Of a stretch of 64,000 bases of DNA, positions 54,953 through 64,000 are shown in pieces. The stretch is taken from assembly GCA_027382625.1 (NCBI GenBank), contig JAJKFJ010022030.1, positions 1-64,000 of the forward strand. Direction: 5' to 3'. The stretch is from Tetmemena sp. SeJ-2015. Taxonomy: Eukaryota > Ciliophora > Spirotrichea > Sporadotrichida > Oxytrichidae. The notes below the pieces were generated by a model. The model worked only from the letters and a program-made list of their open reading frames with translations, did no database searches and was not told the DNA's origin. Both the position numbers and the translations under genes were made by a program. Position 1 is the stretch's first letter. Every line of letters begins with the position of its first letter.

Positions 54953-56350
54953 ATGCTGACGTCCGACTACATTAAACAGCTATCCTATGTTATCGTCTTC
55001 TTAGCTTTGTGGGGCCTGCAATACTTATACAAACAGCAATTATTCGACTATAGCATTGAGTATCAGGCGATCATAACGAATCAAAGAACAAGCTTTGAGG
55101 ATTCAGCATGGTCATTCATAGGTGTCTTAAAATTAAAATAATTTAAACCCATTTACTGGCTCTTAGGAGCAGGTTAGATATACCAATTCTTGATATTTTT
55201 TGTGCTGTGCTGGAACGGCCCAGTCAAAGGTCTCTATCTAACTATCCTAATGACTGTTTGCGGATTCATGATGACTTCAACCAAGTTGCTTCTCCCTGAT
55301 CCCCGCCCTTACATGGTAGACGACAGAATAAATGCTCAAAGCTGTTATCATGAATATGGGAATCCAAGCGGCCATTCTGTGATGGCTTCTACTTTCCCAA
55401 CTTACATTTTGCTTATGAATTATCACACTGAAAGGATGTCAAACACTCCTCTAAAGGACAAAGTTTTCCAGGTCAGATCAATTTAAAATAGATAGATATT
55501 TATTGGGAGTGCTCGGAATCTTCATTTTCTAAGTAATAATGTCGTATGATAGACTGATCCTCGGACTTCATACCATTGACTAAGTTATTTACGGAGCCTA
55601 GTAAGGCCTTTGGCTCATCTTATTTTTCCATTTTTGTTACAGAAAGTCTTTATTGAGGCATCTGAAATATCTATACAGTCCGGGGCTCTATCAATCAGTA
55701 ACTTTAAGATCAATGAAATGCATAGGAATAGCAGCTTTCTTCTTTCTTTGCGCTGTCAGCTTTTAAGTTCAATTTATATTAAATTTGAAATAAAATTCTC
55801 TCTTTCGCATACGTTCATAACTTTTACCCCACACCAATTGAATGGGTTGAAAGACTAGCTCAGAAATGCAACTCTCCAGCTCTCTTTAACACTTTTGATT
55901 ATATGAGTCTGTATTACCTGGGTGCTCAAGCCTCTGCTTTTGGCTCTTACCTTGGACTAATTTTCAGAGTCATCTATCTTCCAAATGCTTGCAAGGTTTA
56001 TAAAGACTGGGGCTTTCTTTAAATAAGTTAACCTACTTTATTTTCTCGTTTTAAGGATGATCATGATCTACTCTTTGAGCTAAGTCTTCAGCGAGATAAG
56101 TGCAGCAGTTCCTTGGGATGTGCCTCAGCTATGGATGATGGCTCTTTTCAAGGGTTTCCTTCCAAGCTTCTTCAAAGGATTCCTAATTCTTGCTGTTCCA
56201 GACCAACTCATCTATCTCTTAAGAAAGTGGCTAAATATAAGTGATAAAGAAGAGAGCACTGTTACAAAAGAGGGAGAAGATAGCACAGATTTGCTTTTTG
56301 AAGATTTGCTCTCTAAATAAGATAGATATCAAATCAAAGATATTCACTGA
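54953..56350 (+). CDS. PAP2-family phosphatase, array gene 5
   Basis: Motif 1: KLLLPDPRPYM; motif 2: YGNPSGHSVMA; motif 3: DRLILGLHTIDQ (Asp for Ser, His and Asp kept). IESs: 55479-55497 (AGAT) and 56022-56040 (CTTTA). A further break near 55,760-55,800, before AYVHNFYPTPIEWVERL, was not solved. Late region FDYMSLYYLGAQASAFGSYLG matches genes 2, 4 and 6. TGA 56348-56350. Confidence 0.85.
55479..55497 (+). other. Small IES of 19 bp, pointer AGAT (PAP2-5)
   Basis: Joins KDKVFQVR to YLLGVLGIFIFQ, before the same TM segment as in genes 2, 4 and 6. Confidence 0.7.
56022..56040 (+). other. Small IES of 19 bp, pointer CTTTA (PAP2-5)
   Basis: Joins VYKDWGFL to YFLVLRMIMIYS, restoring the frame. Confidence 0.65.
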
Positions 56351-56560
56351 GTAGATATGTAATAAATAGACATTCAATCCAGCTTATTAAATAGTGACAT
56401 ATTAAATGATGATGTCATCTGTAGCCAAATGAATTCTTTCACCTTTTATAATTAAATATTTCTTATCTAAGCAATATCTTTGAGCATGTGTTGAATATAA
56501 GAAAATATTGGGCTTTATTCTAACTCCAGATAAATACTAATTTTGAAATTCAACTTTAAA

Positions 56561-58100
56561 ATGCGGAAGACCAACATCCATTTATGCTATATCCTAACAC
56601 TGGTGTTCATCTTCATAACTAATGAGGCCTACAAAAAACAGCTCTATGATTCAAGTATTGAGGTCATAATAAAACTCTCAGCTGGGAGAGATGAATTTTC
56701 AACTTGGCTGTACAAACTTCTTGCTGATCTATTATAAAGCCCTTTATAGTTACTTAAGGTTTTAATTGTAGGCAGTGGTTAACTTTATCAGCAAATTATG
56801 CTGTTCGTGTATTGCTGGTATGACATCATTCACGGTTTCTACATTTACATGTTCTTCACAGTTGCCAGCTATCTCTTGACTATAACTAAATTAATGATCC
56901 ACGAGCCTAGACCCTATATGACTGATGAGAGAATCGAAGTTGTGAGCTGCTCGCAAGAATATGGAAATCCAAGTGGCCATGCTGTACAGGCTTCCGCATT
57001 TTCTGTCTTCCTGCTTTTATTCATCTGGCACAGCAGATAAAGCGATGATACTTCATTCTTAAAGAGGCTAAAGAGCGTCAAGTACTTTCAACATAAAGAT
57101 AATTATTTACTTGATATGTGTAGTATTCATAGTCTTTTACTAAGGATTACTCTGCTATGATAGAATTTATCTAGGAGTTCACACTATTGACCAAGTACTT
57201 TTTGGGGCTTTGATAGGAAACTGGCTGGCCTTCTATTTTCACTTCTGTTACAAGTATCGCATAATGTATCATGTGAGGAGCTTGTTTATCCCAGAGCCCT
57301 ATTATAACACTCGCTATCGGATGAAGAGTTATGTATTTAAAAGTATTCTGTACTATACTTTGCTTGTAACGGGCTCACAGTTGCTTGCATTTGCTTATAC
57401 TTACAACACCTTTTAAACTCCAAAAATTTGGATTGATAGACTAGCCTCAAAGTGCCAGTCACCTCCAAAGTTCTCTACTTTTGAGTTTATGGCTCTTTAC
57501 TACACGGGTGGCACAGCTGCTGGCTTTGGTGCTTATATCGGAGTCTTATTAAAGGCCAAGTACTTTACGGTAGTAAGTTTGAGGAACAGAAATTGGAAAG
57601 TGTTCATTCTCAGATACGCACTTATCTACTTGTTGACTTGGCCATTTAAATGGATGGACTCTTTGATTCCCTTTGAGACTGAGTAGCTATGGATAATCGT
57701 AGTTTTCAAAGCTCAAATACCTGGCTTCTTCCAAGGATTAGTTATGTTCGCTTTCCCAGATAAAATAATTAGCTCAATCTATGCATGCTTCTCAAGCAAC
57801 GAGGAAGACAATCAATAGCACGAGTAATTAATGGGAGAGGAGATGGATGGAGAAAATCAGCAGAGCTAGAGGTATAATATTCAAGATGCAGATTAAAAGG
57901 ACTCACAGAGTTTAGAAAATCAATATCCTAATACAAAATACTAGTATCAAACTGATGACCAGACATCTGAAGTTTTCCAAAGAGAGGATAAGCTTCAACC
58001 CTTAATAAATTTTAATAATAGGAATTTAATGATAAGTCAAGACTTTTATTTATTTTTAGATTTTTAAGTTCTTCAATTTTATCTTTTTAACATAAAATGA
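56561..58100 (+). CDS. PAP2-family phosphatase, array gene 6
   Basis: Motif 1: KLMIHEPRPYM; motif 2: YGNPSGHAVQA; motif 3: DRIYLGVHTIDQ. One IES, 57088-57112 (TACTT). The C-terminal 110 residues after the last TM are acidic and Q-rich (EEDNQQHEQLMGEEMDGENQ), longer than in the neighbours. Stop TGA 58098-58100 (FYLFNIK). Ciliate code is needed throughout. Confidence 0.87.
57088..57112 (+). other. IES of 25 bp, pointer TACTT (PAP2-6)
   Basis: Joins LKSVKY to LICVVFIVFYQGLLCYDR, at the shared site. Confidence 0.8.
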
Positions 58101-58283
58101 TTTTAAATTTATTAAATAAGTTCCTTAATAAATAAGACATGACTTTGTTAATGAATTCACTTATAAATATTTCCATGCGTATCTTTTGTAAAGTTCAACC
58201 TTTATTTCATTTTACCTATGCTTAATCGAAAGCACCTGATCTGCAATCTCTATTTTTTAATTAAGATTAGTTAATTTGATAAA

Positions 58284-59662
58284 ATGAAGCACTTGGATAT
58301 GTGGTCTTTTGGTTTTTTTGGTTCTCTTCTATTTATAGTGCTAATTGAACAATTTTACAGACAACCTCTTTATGCATATTAATTAAAAGTTTAGAATATT
58401 CTGAGAAGTACATCTTAGAGTCCTAGTACCCTGGCAAGTTTGAGAGTGGCTACTTCAAATTCCTGAGTTACCTATCTATGCTAGGTGAAGGTGACTCCTA
58501 CTCCATATCTCTGGTTATTGCATTTGCGGCACTCCACAGAGCAAGAGCCTTTTACTATTTCTTCTACATAGTCAGCATATTCGCAGTGCAGTATGTGCTC
58601 AAGACTCTTTACCACTCACCAAGAAACAATTCACTCATTATTTATATTTAAGGCCTTACATGACTGTTGAGGATATAGTGCCTAAGGGGTGCTCAAGTTC
58701 CTATGGGCATCCAAGTGGACATGTATATCAAGTGGCTTCTTACTTTACCTTTATCTGGCTGGATATTTGGCACTCCAAGAAAGATCAGAAGATTATCTAA
58801 AAGCATTATCCTTTCAAAGAAATCAAAAGCAACCCTCAGATCTATAAATAAGAGATATCTAAATATATCATGGCACTGTATGTGCTATCAGTGCTAATTG
58901 CTTTTGGATTACCCATCTTCATGGCGATATCTAGAGTGTATGTTGGAGTACACTCCTTCGACCAAGTCCTCTTTGGATGGACACTGGGTCTTTGGACAGC
59001 TCTCTTCTTTCATTTTTAAATGAGAGACTCTGTAATCAATCATTTTGTGAGAACCTTTCTCTTAAATGTAAACAGCTCTCAAAGATAGAGATTCGAGATG
59101 TCCACTAAAATTTTAGTCTCAAAAGCAACTGCGATCATAATCTTAGTCACAATTATCTTCGTTGCCTCGTTTGCTTATGTCAATTTAATTAGGAGATAAA
59201 TGCTACATTTAATTTGAACTTCCAGATTCCTTAAATCTGGATTGACAGGATGAATGCAAAGTGTGGAGCACCCCCACTTCCAGAGAATTTCGAATATAAG
59301 ACTTTGATAGGCTCAGGCTATCCCTTCCTCATTTACGCAGCTTATATGGGACTTATTTTCTAGGACAGGATAGATCTGTAATATGCCACTGGACAGGCCA
59401 AAGGTAATGATCATGAAGGTTTTTCAGAATTCATAATTAGATTACTCTTGGCTTCAATACTTTCACTTCCCTCTGGACTTATGCATTGGTATTATCCATA
59501 AACTGCAATTAAAATAGAATGAGGAATATTTCAAAATCAAGTCTTCTGTCCGTCTATATATTTAGAGCTTTATTACCAAGCATTTTAGCAGGACTGCTTT
59601 TGTTTTGTGCATTTGATTATATCCTTCTCAAAATTGGCCATCTAAATGTAAAAAATGAATGA
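58284..59662 (+). CDS. PAP2-family phosphatase, array gene 7
   Basis: The most canonical active site of the array: KTLYHSPRPYM, YGHPSGHV and SRVYVGVHSFDQ, with Ser, Arg, His and Asp all present. IESs: 58422-58447 (AGAGT), 58624-58652 (AAG), 59187-59215 (AATTT). One more break near 59,515-59,545 was not solved. It ends KIGHLNVKNE, TGA 59660-59662. Gene 3 and this gene lack the IES shared by genes 2, 4, 5 and 6. Confidence 0.85.
58422..58447 (+). other. IES of 26 bp, pointer AGAGT (PAP2-7)
   Basis: Joins LRSTSQS to GYFKFLSYLSML and removes the frame that ends in TGA. Confidence 0.75.
58624..58652 (+). other. IES of 29 bp, pointer AAG (PAP2-7)
   Basis: Lies inside motif 1; excision gives YHSPRPYMTVED. 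Confidence 0.85.
59187..59215 (+). other. IES of 29 bp, pointer AATTT (PAP2-7)
   Basis: Joins ASFAYVNL to NFQIPQIWIDRMNAKCG, as in the paralogues. Confidence 0.75.
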
Positions 59663-59699
59663 TTAATTTTAATTGGTTTTTTTTAATTTTATTTTAGCT

Positions 59700-60891
59700 G
59701 GATGGTAGTTGTATGTTTAATCTGCAACCTTTGAGGAAATCCATCAAATGAATGCTCACTTCCTGCATGGCATTTGAACCATAAGAGTTTATATTAAAGC
59801 AAGTTAAAATTATAAACTTCTACAATTCTTTGGATTATTTTACTCTCCATAGTAAATTATTTAAGAAATATAATTTATTTGCCTTGCAACCATTACTTCT
59901 GCAGCAAGTGCATGACTTAGTATTTCAACTACCAAGTCAATACTGGCAAGGTTTATGAAATGAAGTGCCTTCATTATGAGTGCACACACATTTTCAATAA
60001 TGAACAAATCCAAGAAATACTCTCTGACGATATGTTCAAAAAGTATCAACGACTCTAGCTTAACTTGGAAGTGCTAAAATCAAGGAACAAAAGGTTCTGT
60101 CCTACTCCAGATTGCGAAAATGCTATCGAAGCTCCTCCTAACACACAAAAGATTTAATGTCCTAAATGCAAGAAGCAGATTTGCTACAAAAGCCAAACTA
60201 ATTTGCATTACTCACAAATGCCCCAAATGCCAATCGTCTGTAGAGAAAATGATGGATGCCCTCAAATTAGTTGTAATATATGTGGTTACCGATGGTGCTG
60301 AGGTTGCGGTTTTCCTTAAGATCATTGGTCTCATAGATTTCCTGCTTTATGCTCCTTTTCTTAAAAAACCCCTGGGAGAATGGTATTGTTCATATTTCTT
60401 TTCATTCTTGGTTTTCCTCTTCTCCCAGTGGTGCTGGCTTAATTTATAATTAATATTTATTTGAAACTTTCCTAGCTATTGGTGGAGGTTTGTATTCCGG
60501 TGGACAGGCAGCCATTGTGTTATTTATATTTGTATATATAGTAAATGAATTTATGTTAGGAAAATTGTTCTTCAAAAAAAGCATTGTTTGTGGGTTGTTA
60601 TCTCTACCCCTTATCATAATAGCTTCCTTCTTAACTGCTTTTATAGTGATTGTTTCTTATTTGTTAGGTGTTACAGTAGGAATAGTACCCTTTTACGTGC
60701 TGTATGTATATATGGGGGCGAGATAGTTGAATTGGTAGTACAAACCTTAGACAAGAAAAACGATTGATAACAAAAGCCAGTCAAATAAAAAGATAAATTA
60801 CGGGCAGAAGTAGGAGCAGCCCTTAAATTCTAACAAGATTCACTTCTCATTTTAGAGAAAAAATGCTGACGATCTTGAAATTTAGTTCTGA
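59700..60891 (+). pseudogene. RBR E3 ligase, tandem copy 1 (decayed)
   Basis: A possible RING1 start (VVCLICNL) is separated from LPCNHYFCSKCMTQYFNYQV by an unsolved gap. Then come MKCLHYECTHIFN, RFCPTPDCENAIEA and CPKCKKQICYK. Compared with copy 2, the segment after CYK is missing or scrambled, HMNC reads QISC, and the Trp codon in WCWGCG is TGA (about 60,297). The C-terminal membrane part (AIGGGLYSGGQAAIVLFIF..FYVLYVYMGARQ) is open to TGA 60889-60891. The intact parts suggest recent decay. Confidence 0.6.
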
Positions 60892-61104
60892 AATTATCAC
60901 AAAAATCATTCTAAATCCATTCATCTCAAAATAAAGTCTTAAATTTGAATTTCTAAGAAGGCAAATACTTTATCTTAGATATGAGTTATTCCATTCAGCA
61001 CACTAAACATAAGAAGGTCATAGCTCCAGGCTTGAGGTTTTGTACCACTGGGTCGTTACAGTCTTATTATAAAGAAACATATTGAGTATTCAAAACACCA
61101 TAAT

Positions 61105-61628
61105 ATGAAGAAGCACATGGCTGAGTTCGTAATTGAGGATAAAGAAACTTTAAAGATGGTGCCAGCTAAGAGGCAAGCACGATACCTTGACAAGGTTCAA
61201 CTAAAGAGGAAGCAAGAGGAGAAGAAGAGGAAGATTGAGTTCATGAATCAGAAGCCTTAGTGTAATGGTGTCAGTAAAGTTTTAGCTAGCTCAAAGCAAG
61301 ACTCCATGCTTGAGAGTTGTAACTTTGGAGGAGTGTGTTCAAAATTACCTCCACCTTGCTGATGCGAAGCGAAGAGACACCATCATACAAGAAGAGTATG
61401 CTTACAAGATCTTCCCTTACGAATACCTTGTAAAGAAGGAAGAGAGAGGTCTTGAGTTCGCGAACGAACTGACAGTGTTGAGAGAAGCGAGGGACAAAAA
61501 CTTGAAGTACGTTCTTCATCTTGCTGGTGTTCTTATCGATCATGATTACATCGCCATTCGCCTTCCTAAATGGGAGATCACACTAAGAGAATTTCTCAGC
61601 ACGAGGCGCAACATTATTTATTTTAATT
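61105..61628 (+). pseudogene. Kinase-like N-lobe fragment between the RBR copies
   Basis: ATG 61105 opens a basic stretch (RYLDKVQLKRKQEEKKRK). Near 61,300 the coding signal moves by one base into VVTLEECVQNYLHLADAKRR, YAYKIFPYEYLVKK, ELTVLREARDKNLKYVLHLA and DYIAIRLPKWEITLREFL, which looks like kinase strands 3-5 and the hinge. It stops abruptly at 61,625, where RBR copy 2 begins. No catalytic loop follows. It may be an isolated MDS of a gene located elsewhere, or a truncated duplicate. Confidence 0.4.
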
Positions 61629-63222
61629 AAAGTGGTATTTGCCTTGCAATCACTACTTCTGTGGCGAGTGTATGACAGAGTATTTCAACTATCAAGTCAA
61701 CACTGGCAAGGTATACGAGATGAAATGTCCACACTCAGAGTGCTCACGCATCTTCCAAAATGCCTAAATTCAAGGAATACTCTCTCAGGATATGTTCAAA
61801 AAGTATTAACGACTCTAGCTTAACTTGGAAGTCAGTAAATCAAGAAATAAGAAGTTCTGCCCTACTCCAGATTGCGAAAACGTTATTGAAGCAGCGCCAG
61901 GCACACAAAAGATTTAGTGTCCTAAGTGCAAGAAACAGATATGCTACAAATGCCAGACGAAGTGGCATGAGGGACTCACCTGCAAGAAATCACAGGAGCA
62001 ACTTTACAAAGCATCTTATCATTTAACTAATTTTAAGGATGGGCCTTAAATATAGGAGCTCATAAATGCCCTAAATGTCAATCGCCGGTAGAGAAAAATC
62101 ATGGCTGCCCTCACATGAATTGCATTATGTGTGGTTACCGATGGTGCTGGGGTTGCGGTTTCCCAGTAGATCATTGGTCTCATAGATTGCCAGTTATATG
62201 CTCGATTCCTCCGAACACTCCCTGGCGAATGGTATTATTCATTTTTCTTTTTCTTCTTGCATTCCCTCTACTGCCAGTTGTGTTGGCTTAATTATAACAA
62301 ATATTATTTGAAGCTTTCTTTGCTATTGGTGGTGGGGTATACTCTGGCGGACTGATAGCTATCTTGTTAATGATATTTATATATATTGAATGAATATTTG
62401 TTTGGAGAATTATTTTTCTAGAAAAGCACTGTTTGTGGGTGTCTATTTCTACCCCTAATCATTAGTGTTTTCTTCATAGCTACAGGTTTAGCGATTGGAT
62501 CTTATTTTTTCGGAACTGCATATAATTAAATTAAAAAGAAAGAACTAGGACACATGACTCGAAACCAAAATTGAAATGTCGATGGGTAGGGAGCCAAACT
62601 AGAGGCAATCTAATTTAGAAGTCCATCGGCTGGTGCTTATGAACTTAAAAGTGTAGTGTGAATTAAGGTGACCTAAAGTATAGGGGAAGGAGGTTGTAGC
62701 AGATCACTTTATTGATAAATAAGGTGAATTTTTTCCTGCTGACCCTCATAATCTCCTATAGTTAAATGGAATGAGATTAAGAGAGATCTACACAATTTTG
62801 TGGCTTGAAGGCAATCAGAGTTTACTTTAGAAGAAACTCTAAGCCTCGACCTTGGCACAAAAAAGAAGTCGGTGGCGAGGTTTTCACTAGTATATCACTA
62901 AATCTGTGACATCACAAGGGTTTATATACCCTTAAGGGTTTCTTAATTTCTCTTAATAAATTAAGTTATCGGAGCTGCTGTATTATTGGTACCTCTGTAC
63001 TTGCTGCATATATTTATGGGAGCGAGGCAGATGTATTGGTGGTGTAAACCTAGAGTCAAAAGTGAAGCTATCAAACAAAAGACAATCAATTAGAAAAACA
63101 GAAAAAAGCAGCCGGATATAAAAGAGACTCAGAAATAGTAGTTAGAGCAGCCCTTAAATTAAAACTAGATACACCTCTCTATACAAGGAATAGAAGCCAA
63201 TGACCTTGAAAATTAACTATGA
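61625..63222 (+). CDS. RBR E3 ligase, tandem copy 2, 5' end missing
   Basis: Begins inside RING1 (WYLPCNHYFCGECMTEYFNY) without the upstream CxxC. It continues with MKCPHSECSRIFQ, KFCPTPDCENVIEAAPGTQK, CPKCKKQICYKCQTKWHEGL (IBR) and HKCPKCQSPVEKNHGCPHMNC (RING2 with catalytic Cys), then WCWGCGFPVDHWSH. Hydrophobic segments follow (LFIFLFLLAFPLLPVVLA; GGLIAILLMIFIYI). IES 62012-62037 (AAG) joins LYK to GWALNIGAHKC; IES 62515-62973 (TCGGA) joins SYFFG to AAVLLVPLYLLHIFMGARQM. A small frame break near 62,385 is unsolved. TGA 63220-63222. The missing 5' end may lie elsewhere in the germline. Confidence 0.7.
62012..62037 (+). other. IES of 26 bp, pointer AAG (RBR copy 2)
   Basis: Yields LYKGWALNIGAHKC, matching YKGWALQIGAHEC in the RBR gene at 31 kb. 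Confidence 0.8.
62515..62973 (+). other. IES of 459 bp, pointer TCGGA (RBR copy 2)
   Basis: TCGGA at both ends; the joined frame reads through a hydrophobic segment. Copy 1 has no insert at the same point (SYLLGVTVGIVPFYVLY), so this insertion may post-date the duplication, or copy 1 has lost it. Confidence 0.75.
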
Positions 63223-63587
63223 AATAATAAATATCTTTCTCATTTCATCTCACTATTGAAAGCATCTTATATTCAATATTTCTTTGAGAAGGCAAATACT
63301 TTATCATAGACATGGGTTGGTCCATATAGCACACTAGGCATGAGAAAGTTTCAGCATCAGCCTTTAAGTTCTACACAACTGGGGCATTTCTATCTTAATA
63401 TAGATGAGCATATTGAGCATTTAGATATCCTAACTCGCTCATTTAAATTAAAATATTAGTTATTAATTTCGAACGAATGGTAACGCTTCCAATTCCCTCC
63501 TACTAATAATCTTGAGCACAATTCTCCAGTTTAAATGGATAAGTTCCTATTTACTATATAAGGGAAAATATTTGGGGAAAAACTTCT

Positions 63588-63977
63588 TCAACTATTTTTT
63601 GGATTCAAATTTAAAGTTTGGTAAAATTTCTTGGCTTGAGCATGATGTTGGAACTTATCTCCGCATTCGAAGCATTTTTGGAAGTCCCTTGGATGCTTTA
63701 AATCGCCATGATTGCTTGAATGGTAGTAAGTGCTATTTGTCCGATCGTATGGTCTCTCGCTTAAGAATAGATGGTCCCAACCTTGGACAGGTCTGTGCTG
63801 CTTCAAAGGAGGAATCAAGATATCTCTATCTGAGATTTGCTTCTTATAAATAATATGGCTGGAGTTGTAATAGTTGATATTCATTTGGTAGTCAAAAGAG
63901 AGGTACTCATCGATTCTCAAGGTCCTCCACTGATAAAGAAACTTAAAAGCAAGTAAGTATTAGTTGTAAGATCGCAT
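63588..63977 (-). CDS. Unidentified small protein with a CxxC pair
   Basis: ATG 63975-63977 to TGA 63588-63590, about 129 residues, uninterrupted, with one TAA-encoded Q near the start. Reads WRTLRIDEYLSFDYQMNINY, ISDRDILIPPLKQHRPVQGW and DFQKCFECGDKFQHHAQAKK. The lone CxxC could bind a metal in a dimer or with His residues nearby. No family recognised. An open frame on the other strand is its shadow. Confidence 0.5.
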
Positions 63978-64000
63978 TTTTCTTTAGTCAGTACATAGGG

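Noticed and set aside
36000..60000. Scrambled (permuted or inverted) MDS order
   Set aside because: All solved genes in this range are in linear order on one strand. Only the RBR/kinase junction at 61.6 kb hints at displacement.
63512..63853. Plus-strand ORF at the right end
   Set aside because: It lies opposite a minus-strand frame that has a proper ATG and TGA and a CxxC motif; the plus frame has no recognisable feature.
1..64000. Telomeric C4A4/G4T4 repeats marking nanochromosome ends or TBE transposon ends
   Set aside because: No such tandem repeats were seen anywhere, including around the transposase block.
1..64000. tRNA, rRNA or CRISPR arrays
   Set aside because: No cloverleaf with matching A and B boxes, no rRNA-like blocks, no regular spaced repeats. 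A TTTCGAGTCC string near 28,258 lacks the rest of a tRNA.

Overview
This window looks like germline (micronuclear) DNA of a spirotrich ciliate of the Oxytricha/Stylonychia/Tetmemena kind. Three things show it. (1) Conserved protein families read through only if TAA and TAG are glutamine and TGA is the sole stop. (2) The genes carry short GT-AG introns. (3) The reading frames are also broken by AT-rich inserts without splice signals, each flanked by a 2-8 base direct repeat. Removing the insert plus one repeat copy restores the frame and the conserved protein. These are internal eliminated sequences (IESs) with pointers, between macronuclear-destined segments (MDSs). About 40 such junctions were solved by hand. 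No C4A4 telomeric repeats, rRNA, tRNA or CRISPR were seen.

Layout. 0-4.2 kb, minus strand: a gene start at the left edge, an MFS transporter and a possible SIN1/AVO1-like protein with a CaaX end. 4.2-7.7 kb: AT-rich, with one decayed kinase-tail remnant. 7.7-17.9 kb, minus strand: two paralogous protein kinases with an unusual C-terminal domain. The first is spread over 7 kb; one of its IESs is 3.1 kb and holds a decayed Tc1/mariner-type element with two tail-to-tail ORFs. 17.9-28 kb: a Q/N-rich protein, a small basic protein, a large MYB protein and a coiled-coil protein. 28-39.5 kb: PRL phosphatase, TMEM135-like protein, RBR E3 ligase, TRAF-type zinc-finger protein, GDPD, and two unknowns. 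39.7-48.4 kb: secreted alpha-amylase, NEK kinase, Q/N-rich protein, pseudokinase and ERH. 48.5-59.7 kb: a head-to-tail array of seven PAP2-family phosphatase genes. 59.7-63.2 kb: a tandem duplication of an RBR ligase gene (one copy decayed) with a kinase-like piece between. A small unknown gene ends the window.

The strongest signals are the transposon-bearing IES inside the kinase gene, the PAP2 array in which four genes share an IES position but use different pointers, and the set of very small candidate IESs (6-16 bp). All coordinates and frames were worked out by eye. Gene ends use TGA as the only stop, so they often differ from standard-code ORF ends.
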